The notes under the pieces are model-generated. The model did not search any database, was not told the origin of the DNA, and saw only the letters and a program-made list of their open reading frames with translations. A stretch of DNA of 57,933 nucleotides. Source: Robbsia andropogonis (lineage in GTDB: Bacteria > Pseudomonadota > Gammaproteobacteria > Burkholderiales > Burkholderiaceae). Within the stretch, counting starts at the first letter, position 1. Every line of letters begins with the position of its first letter. Positions 52,849-57,933 of the stretch are shown here, piece after piece. The stretch covers positions 1-57,933 of the forward strand of contig NZ_LAQU01000028.1 of the NCBI RefSeq assembly GCF_000970345.1. Direction: 5' to 3'. The position numbers and the translations under genes are program-made.

Positions 52849-54084
52849 ATGAAGATTGCGCATATACTGTCGGGTTTTCCGGTCGAATATGCTGGTGGCA
52901 TAACTAACTACGTGCGAACCTTGATTTCGTCTCAAATCGATGATGGTCATGAGATTGTTTTAGTCTCGGCTTTAGGAGCTAATTCAAAAATTGATCCTCG
53001 AATCGAATTCATTGCAGTAAGTTGTGAGCGACCAGCCGATTTTTCGCACGTGGTTTCTGCGTGTTCAGAGCAGTTCGATGGTATTTACTCGAATTTGGTG
53101 CAAGCGGGAGTTGACATAGTTCATTTCCACACAATTTTCGGATTTTCGGAGAAATCGCTTAATGATTTCTCCTCGGGAACCTTGCCGTATGTAGTGAGCC
53201 TGCACGATTATTACATTGGATGCCCTAGAGTCTTTATGATGGATAAATGGGGTGGAATCTGTCATAGCATTGATGTAGAAAAATGCGTAAAATGCTGCGG
53301 CGTCTTAGATAATGTGCTCCTCTACAGAAGAGTCGCCCGAAAGATGAAGTTTGTACTGCCTGCCATAAGCGATAATAAAATAAGGCATCGCAAAGATATC
53401 ATGGCGCGCTTTACGGGCAGCGCCGCCCGTTTGCTTCCAGTATCTGGGCGGGTCTCTGAGATTTACGCAGGCGTCTATCCGAATGGCTGTTATTCCGTAG
53501 TTCATATTGGCAACGAAAGCGCCAACGCAGTGGTTTTGCCAAAAATTGAAGCGGAGAAGATTCAAGTTACGTTCTTGGGCACCTTTAACCGACACAAAGG
53601 TGCTGATCTCTATATCGAACTCGCCGTTTTTTGTACTGCTAGAAATCGCAATATGGAATTTGGTTTCTACGGTAAATTAGAAGCTAATTATGAAAAACTG
53701 ATTGAGGAAAGCCCGATCAAATTTCATGGCAAGTATCGCCCATCTGACATTCCGGCGATTCTATCAAAATCGGATATTGGAGTGGCCCTGCCAATTTGGG
53801 AGGACAATGGGCCGCAGGTTGTAATGGAGATGATCAATCATACAACGCCGGTTCTGGCTACGAGAAGAGGAGGCATTCCAGACTTTGTTCCAGCAGGAGG
53901 TGGGATCCTGTTTAATCCTTCCGATGACCGTGAGAAAATCGCAGCATTTGAACGAATTTCAAAATTAACTCGAGAAGATATTTCGGAAATGCGGTCGAAA
54001 CTGGTGAAGCTGAAAACTCCAGCGATGCATGGGAAAGAAATCAATGAAGTCTACTCGGTGGTTATTAATGAAAAGAATGATTGA
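52849..54084 (+). CDS. Glycosyltransferase family 4
   Basis: The 411-aa GT-B enzyme has the N-terminal LSGFPVEYAGGITNYVRTLI, the acceptor-side HDYYIGCPRVFMMDKWGG with a Cys cluster (CHSIDVEKCVKCC) found in a subset of family 4 enzymes, and the donor-site C-terminus: LGTFNRHKGADLYIEL, VALPIWEDNGPQVVMEMI. It adds a sugar to the growing unit from a nucleotide sugar. The E-x7-E motif is partly changed (EDNGPQVVMEM retains both acids). Start ATG at 52849, a TTG just before it is an alternative. It overlaps the next gene by 17 bases. Confidence 0.85.
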   Translation: MKIAHILSGFPVEYAGGITNYVRTLISSQIDDGHEIVLVSALGANSKIDPRIEFIAVSCERPADFSHVVSACSEQFDGIYSNLVQAGVDIVHFHTIFGFSEKSLNDFSSGTLPYVVSLHDYYIGCPRVFMMDKWGGICHSIDVEKCVKCCGVLDNVLLYRRVARKMKFVLPAISDNKIRHRKDIMARFTGSAARLLPVSGRVSEIYAGVYPNGCYSVVHIGNESANAVVLPKIEAEKIQVTFLGTFNRHKGADLYIELAVFCTARNRNMEFGFYGKLEANYEKLIEESPIKFHGKYRPSDIPAILSKSDIGVALPIWEDNGPQVVMEMINHTTPVLATRRGGIPDFVPAGGGILFNPSDDREKIAAFERISKLTREDISEMRSKLVKLKTPAMHGKEINEVYSVVINEKND

Positions 54085-54685
54085 ACGTTTGCAAAATTAC
54101 AGGATCGAAAACGGAAATTGGATTTTTTATCTCTTTTTTCAGCTTTTTTTCAATCGTGTAAGAGTTGGATTTCAACGTTTCGCTCTTGGTGTGCATGATA
54201 TTTATTTTCAGGGTACACCCAAGATCGTTGCTCGTTCTCACATAAGCTTCGGGGCTTCGTTTCAATGTGGCCGAGGCGCCTGGATCGAAAGCGTCTTCGA
54301 TCAAAAAACGGGCCAATTCGGCATCGTTGAGTTTGGTCGTAACTTCGTTGCATCGGATAGTCTCCATGTTGCTGCCCTTCGATCGATCAAAATCGGGAAC
54401 GATGTTTTGGTTGGCAGTCACGTGCTGATTTCAGACCATTCTCATGGATCGTATTCCTTGAGGGGGGATAATTTTTCCGACATTCCGCCCAATGCACGTC
54501 CGATTATTAGTAAAGGTGGAATTTCGATAGCGGATAACGTGTGGATTTGCGATGGTGTGAAGATTTTGGCTGGTGTCAGCATCGGCAAAGGAGCCATTAT
54601 CGCAGCTAATACTGTGGTGCGAGAGGACGTGCCGCCTGGTGCCATTTATGGAAATAAGGAAAAAGCTGAAATAATATTAATTTAA
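54068..54685 (+). CDS. Left-handed beta-helix O-acetyltransferase
   Basis: The 205-aa protein has hexapeptide repeats (FGIVEFGRNFVASDSLHVAA, IKIGNDVLVGSHVLISDH, ISIADNVWICDGVKIL, VSIGKGAIIAANTVV) and the C-terminal DVPPGAIYGNKE typical of acetyl-CoA-dependent sugar O-acetyltransferases in polysaccharide loci (WbbJ/WcaF-like). The catalytic His is in ISDHSHG. It should decorate one sugar of the repeat unit in the cytoplasm. The N-terminal 60 residues are hydrophobic and unusual for the family. Start ATG at 54068, within the previous gene. Confidence 0.85.
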   Translation: MKRMIERLQNYRIENGNWIFYLFFQLFFNRVRVGFQRFALGVHDIYFQGTPKIVARSHISFGASFQCGRGAWIESVFDQKTGQFGIVEFGRNFVASDSLHVAALRSIKIGNDVLVGSHVLISDHSHGSYSLRGDNFSDIPPNARPIISKGGISIADNVWICDGVKILAGVSIGKGAIIAANTVVREDVPPGAIYGNKEKAEIILI

Positions 54686-54695
54686 TCAAATAAAA

Positions 54696-55670
54696 ATGAT
54701 GAAATTTTTGCTGACAGTTGCAATTCCGACTTATAAGCGTCCGGATTTTCTTTTTTCCTGTTTGACCAGCGTTTACCAATCGATTAGAGGTGAACCCGTC
54801 GAAGTTCTCGTAATGGACGATTCGACAGATTCAACCAACGACAATGTAAAAAAAGCTTTTTCTAAAGCGGTTTGGATATCAAACAAAAAAAATCTCGGTA
54901 TTGATGGAAATATTTGTGCATGCGTTAAAAATGCATCTGCAGATTATGTCTGGCTCATTGGGGAAGATGATCTTATGCGAAATGATTCTATTTATAAAGC
55001 ATTGGATGTCATCCGATCAAATAAGGGTTATTCGTTCATTTTCGCAAATTATTCCTATATTACGGCCGATCATAAGAGAGTTCTTCGATCGAAATCGATT
55101 GATATTGAAAGCGGTCCTATGCTTTTTCAGAAGTTTTTTGAAAATTATCTATGGTCCGCTGGATTTATTGGTGGTTGCATTATAAATCGGTCAAAGTTTT
55201 TGGCAACGGACTACAATGAATTCATTGGTACCTACTACGCGCATGTGGCTGGCATTTGTTTGTCATCCGTCGGTACCGAAATTTACACAATCAGCGAACC
55301 AAGCGTTGGTAATCGTGTTGGTGACGCATCTACTTTTACATGGTCAGATGACTCATTTGGTGTTTTCCAGGGTTGGCGTGTGCTTCTGCTACGCTTGAAG
55401 TCGGTTTTTGGAGAAAAATCTTTTGACCGTTCGTACGTAAGCCACACCGCTGCGCACGGATACTTAAATGTAAAGTTTCTAATGAATAAAAAAGCCGACG
55501 GCGGCCTTGGTGAAATATATCGATGCTCTACGAAAAATCCTTTGGTCGAGAGCGTGGAGAGAATAAAGATCTCATTTGTTCATTATTTCATTCCCCGATT
55601 CTTTTGTCGGTATGCGCGCGCCGTTTATGCACGATTTCGCAGAAGAAATTTACTTCCGTTTTCGAAATGA
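54696..55670 (+). CDS. Glycosyltransferase family 2, abequosyltransferase-like
   Basis: This 324-aa enzyme begins LLTVAIPTYKRPDFLFSCL and has EVLVMDDSTDSTNDN (nucleotide binding), NKKNLGIDGN, YVWLIGEDDLM with the GEDD metal-binding motif as in RfbV-type glycosyltransferases, and FIGGCIINRSKFL. It transfers a sugar, perhaps a dideoxy sugar or galactofuranose, to the unit. The start can be either ATG at 54696 or 54699. It is 10 bases after the acetyltransferase gene and 10 before the polymerase. Confidence 0.82.
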   Translation: MMKFLLTVAIPTYKRPDFLFSCLTSVYQSIRGEPVEVLVMDDSTDSTNDNVKKAFSKAVWISNKKNLGIDGNICACVKNASADYVWLIGEDDLMRNDSIYKALDVIRSNKGYSFIFANYSYITADHKRVLRSKSIDIESGPMLFQKFFENYLWSAGFIGGCIINRSKFLATDYNEFIGTYYAHVAGICLSSVGTEIYTISEPSVGNRVGDASTFTWSDDSFGVFQGWRVLLLRLKSVFGEKSFDRSYVSHTAAHGYLNVKFLMNKKADGGLGEIYRCSTKNPLVESVERIKISFVHYFIPRFFCRYARAVYARFRRRNLLPFSK

Positions 55671-55680
55671 ACAATTTGTT

Positions 55681-56766
55681 ATGCTTATGAAAAGTATTGA
55701 CCCGACTTCAAGGTATGTGAGATTAGGTGTATGGGTCGCAGTACTATGGGTAGTTGCAGCAATGCCTGATATCGTGCAAACATCGTTTGGAAATCGTGCA
55801 GATAATAGCATTTCTTTCTCTCCTTCTTGGCTGAAAGCTATTCGCGATCTGGTGACATTGGCAGTTTTTATAAGTGTATCAAATGAGTCGGTGCGTAGTT
55901 TTTACATTTTCCGTATCGTTGCCTTATTTGTTGCTGCTTTGTATTCTGTGACAGCGATTGCGCGGGGAATTTCGATCGATATAGCAATACGAGGTGTTGA
56001 TTGGATCCCGGTATTGGTTTGGTCAGCAACTATGAGCGAAGATCGCGTTGAAGACTCTAAGGAGTTAATACGTGGTTTGTTTAAAATACTGATCCCTGCG
56101 TCGTTGCTTGTATCTTTGTTTTTGGGATTTTTCGGTACCGGAATGTATTTTGAGAGTGTCTTGGGCTACCAACGTAATCCCGGCCTATTTCTTACGCCAT
56201 CTGCGACAGCGTTTGTCTCTTGCTTATCGTTTATATTCTTCCGAACTGCCGGTACAAAATTGAAGGCTCTTGCATTGATTTCTGGAGCTCTGACGTTGAG
56301 TGGTGTGTTTTATATTAATGCAATGATGCTTTTTGGGAAGCTACCACGTTATTTTTATTGGATAATAACGGTTTTGGCGGTTTTATTTTGGATTTTTGGT
56401 TTGGAAAATGTTATTAAAATAATTGCTTCGATCGCCGGTGGCGTTAGAAGCGATACGGCAATATCTTTAACTTTGCTGACGCGATTTGACATTATTTTTG
56501 AGGCAATAAGCAAGTTCATGTTCTTCGGGAATTATCCTGTCGGCCTCAATGTTGCTGCTAATCAAAATTTAGATAGTTTTTATCCAGATAACGCAGTATT
56601 GGCCGCGGTTTATGCGTTTGGTGTAATTGGGATTTTAGGTGTCTGTTGGATTGTGTGGATGTCTAGGAATAATAAGGTGGTCGGCGGCACAATCCTATTG
56701 CTTATCGCTAGTTTTTTTATGTTTGGTTTGAGAATATGTTATTTGCTGGATTGGTCGGATTTCTAA
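55681..56766 (+). CDS. wzy: Wzy-like O-antigen/polysaccharide polymerase
   Basis: The 361-aa product has about ten membrane helices (LGVWVAVLWVVAAMPDIV, LVTLAVFISVSN, IFRIVALFVAALYSVTAI, LIPASLLVSLFLGFFGTG and others) and a larger periplasmic loop with NYPVGLNVAANQNLDSFYPDN near residue 295, as in Wzy polymerases. Sequence conservation in this family is very low, so the name rests on topology and position among wzx and transferase genes. The frame is open from 55576, within the previous gene; the ATG at 55681 is chosen. Its end overlaps an upstream frame of the next gene but not its preferred start. Confidence 0.7.
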   Translation: MLMKSIDPTSRYVRLGVWVAVLWVVAAMPDIVQTSFGNRADNSISFSPSWLKAIRDLVTLAVFISVSNESVRSFYIFRIVALFVAALYSVTAIARGISIDIAIRGVDWIPVLVWSATMSEDRVEDSKELIRGLFKILIPASLLVSLFLGFFGTGMYFESVLGYQRNPGLFLTPSATAFVSCLSFIFFRTAGTKLKALALISGALTLSGVFYINAMMLFGKLPRYFYWIITVLAVLFWIFGLENVIKIIASIAGGVRSDTAISLTLLTRFDIIFEAISKFMFFGNYPVGLNVAANQNLDSFYPDNAVLAAVYAFGVIGILGVCWIVWMSRNNKVVGGTILLLIASFFMFGLRICYLLDWSDF

Positions 56767-56804
56767 TAAACAGAAATTATATTTCGTTGGATGAAAAAAA
56801 TAAA

Positions 56805-57878
56805 ATGAAAATGCTTTTTGTGCTTCCGTTCATGCCTGGAAAGAATTCTGATCAGGCGGGCCATAGACTGGCATTTTCTAATATCTTTGATGCTGCTATT
56901 GGCGCAGAGGTATCGCTATTTGTGATTTTAACAAAGGCTGAGTTGCCATCGGATGACCTTAAAAATCTTTGTCTAGGAGGTATCCACATTCACCGAATCA
57001 GTAGATTAGATTTTATTTTTAATTGTATTTTCCAATTTCCGTCGATTTATTTTAGATTTTTGACTCGTGCAAGTAAGCGTATTTTTAAAAGCTTGCGGCA
57101 CGTCGTTGATGCTGCGCGTTATGACGAAATTCGATTTGAATTTTCACAAACATTGTTTTATTCAAGCTATTTGCGTCGAACGCTCGGAGATAGATGCCCG
57201 GTATTGAATTTGTCAGTGCATGATCTCCAGTTCCAATTGGTCTTGCGTCGAAAGATCGAAGGATTGTTATCAAAATGGGTTTGGTTGACTGAGCGGATGC
57301 TTCTGAATTCGGCAGACGTGATCACTGTTCTTTCGGAAAAGGATAAGGTTTTTGTTAATTATCTATTGGATGTTCCCCGTCGGGTGAAGGTTGAAGCGCC
57401 AAAGATTAATGTTTTGTTCGATGCTATAAAGGTTCGGCGTGGAAATGTGGTCGCACAGCCCAATACGATTCTTTATTGGGGGGCGATGAATAGAGTTGAA
57501 AATGAGGATGCTGTTGTTCATTTTTATCAAACGACCCTAATTCGCCTTCACGAGAATGGTTATTTTTTCAAGCTTTTAGTGGTTGGGTCAAGGCCAAGCG
57601 AGCGTTTGAAAGCCCTCGCTTCAAAACTGATAACGGTTACAGGATTTGTGGATGACCCTTCGGACTATTTTTTGCAAGCGTCAATTGCCGTTATCCCGCT
57701 CCGTTTGGGAGCTGGAGTCAAAATTAAAACTTTAGAGTTAAAGGCGTCAGGAATCCCTTTGATTCTCTCGACCCCGATCGGTGCCGAGGGTGTAGGTGGC
57801 GAAGAAGCGTCTCTGCACGTTATTGGATTAGAAAACTTCTACGAAGAATTGCGAAGTAGGTATGTAACGGTTCAGTGA
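56805..57878 (+). CDS. Glycosyltransferase family 4
   Basis: The 357-aa GT-B protein starts MKMLFVLPFMPGKNSDQAG, has the middle LTERMLLNSADVITVLSEKDK, the donor-domain start TILYWGAMNRVENEDAV, the strand GFVDDPSDYFLQASIAVIPL, and the catalytic-site region RLGAGVKIKTLELKASGIP (GxGxKxKxLE), typical of the family. The ATG at 56805 follows wzy by 38 bases; the frame upstream (56736) lies in wzy. It is the last complete gene; 55 bases remain to the window end with no feature. Confidence 0.83.
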   Translation: MKMLFVLPFMPGKNSDQAGHRLAFSNIFDAAIGAEVSLFVILTKAELPSDDLKNLCLGGIHIHRISRLDFIFNCIFQFPSIYFRFLTRASKRIFKSLRHVVDAARYDEIRFEFSQTLFYSSYLRRTLGDRCPVLNLSVHDLQFQLVLRRKIEGLLSKWVWLTERMLLNSADVITVLSEKDKVFVNYLLDVPRRVKVEAPKINVLFDAIKVRRGNVVAQPNTILYWGAMNRVENEDAVVHFYQTTLIRLHENGYFFKLLVVGSRPSERLKALASKLITVTGFVDDPSDYFLQASIAVIPLRLGAGVKIKTLELKASGIPLILSTPIGAEGVGGEEASLHVIGLENFYEELRSRYVTVQ

Positions 57879-57933
57879 GCGTTAATCAGGTTTTATGTGG
57901 GCGGATTCAACCGGTCACTGCCACACCCCGATA

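Noticed and set aside
1-57933. tRNA, rRNA, CRISPR arrays, prophage or replication origin
   Set aside because: No cloverleaf-like, repeat-spacer, phage structural gene or origin-type repeat cluster was noticed on either strand by eye; a tRNA scan would settle the first point.

Overview
The window reads as chromosome of a Burkholderiaceae-type betaproteobacterium (Burkholderia, Paraburkholderia, Robbsia or a relative). Support comes from high-GC coding style over most of the window, an ssu sulfonate system followed by a cysteine-dioxygenase-like gene, a pca (beta-ketoadipate) operon under an IclR regulator, a KgtP-type MHS permease, a YaeI-like phosphoesterase and a stressosome module. The species is not proven. 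Two large paralogous proteins, one with an F-box-like N-terminus, would fit a plant- or host-associated species; that part is inference. No rRNA, tRNA, CRISPR array or prophage was seen.

Layout. 1-4.9 kb: end of ssuC, ssuB, a cysteine-dioxygenase-like gene, an LprI-like secreted protein, a stand-alone DUF2090 aldolase-like protein, cysE and a YkgJ-type zinc protein; three of these genes belong to sulfur metabolism. 5.0-8.9 kb: pcaR divergent from pcaIJF, with two operator-like repeats between them and a strong bidirectional terminator after pcaF. 9-17 kb: two small secreted proteins (one with a decayed partial copy near 15.8 kb and an attenuator-like leader), a GAF-PAS-GGDEF-EAL protein, a chemoreceptor with a flagellar-type promoter and a C-terminal NWQTF docking peptide, and a membrane phosphoesterase split by one missing base. 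17.5-21.4 kb: two tandem paralogs of unknown family. 21.6-30.7 kb: S4 protein, DUF445 protein, LacI regulator, KDG kinase, alanine racemase, MHS permease, receiver-only response regulator and argE. 31-34.4 kb: a large membrane PAS-PAS-GGDEL-EAL protein.

34.6-37.2 kb: two very small ORFs, then a hipBA toxin-antitoxin pair with three operator copies around its promoter, and yjbQ. 37.2-42.6 kb: a secreted LprI-like membrane-anchored protein divergent from a stressosome operon: rsbR, rsbS, rsbT (without a normal start codon), an RsbT-like ATPase fused to a PP2C/SpoIIE phosphatase, and a hybrid histidine kinase whose N-terminus is another RsbT-like ATPase. Sensing (RsbR), scaffold (RsbS), switch kinase (RsbT), reset phosphatase and a two-component output are thus encoded together, with no sigma factor nearby.

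42.8-44.9 kb: a stand-alone cysteine desulfurase and an IagB-like lytic transglycosylase. 44.9-57.9 kb: an exopolysaccharide/O-antigen locus, visibly AT-richer than the rest and probably acquired: a WbaP-type initiating transferase (minus strand), an AT-rich gap, a degenerate IS5-family element, a broken Wza-like export gene abutting that element, then a plus-strand series of Wzz/KpsE-like protein, four glycosyltransferases, Wzx flippase, UDP-galactopyranose mutase, an acyltransferase and a Wzy-like polymerase. The locus looks fitted for a galactofuranose-containing repeat unit made by the Wzx/Wzy route, but its local outer-membrane exporter is dead.
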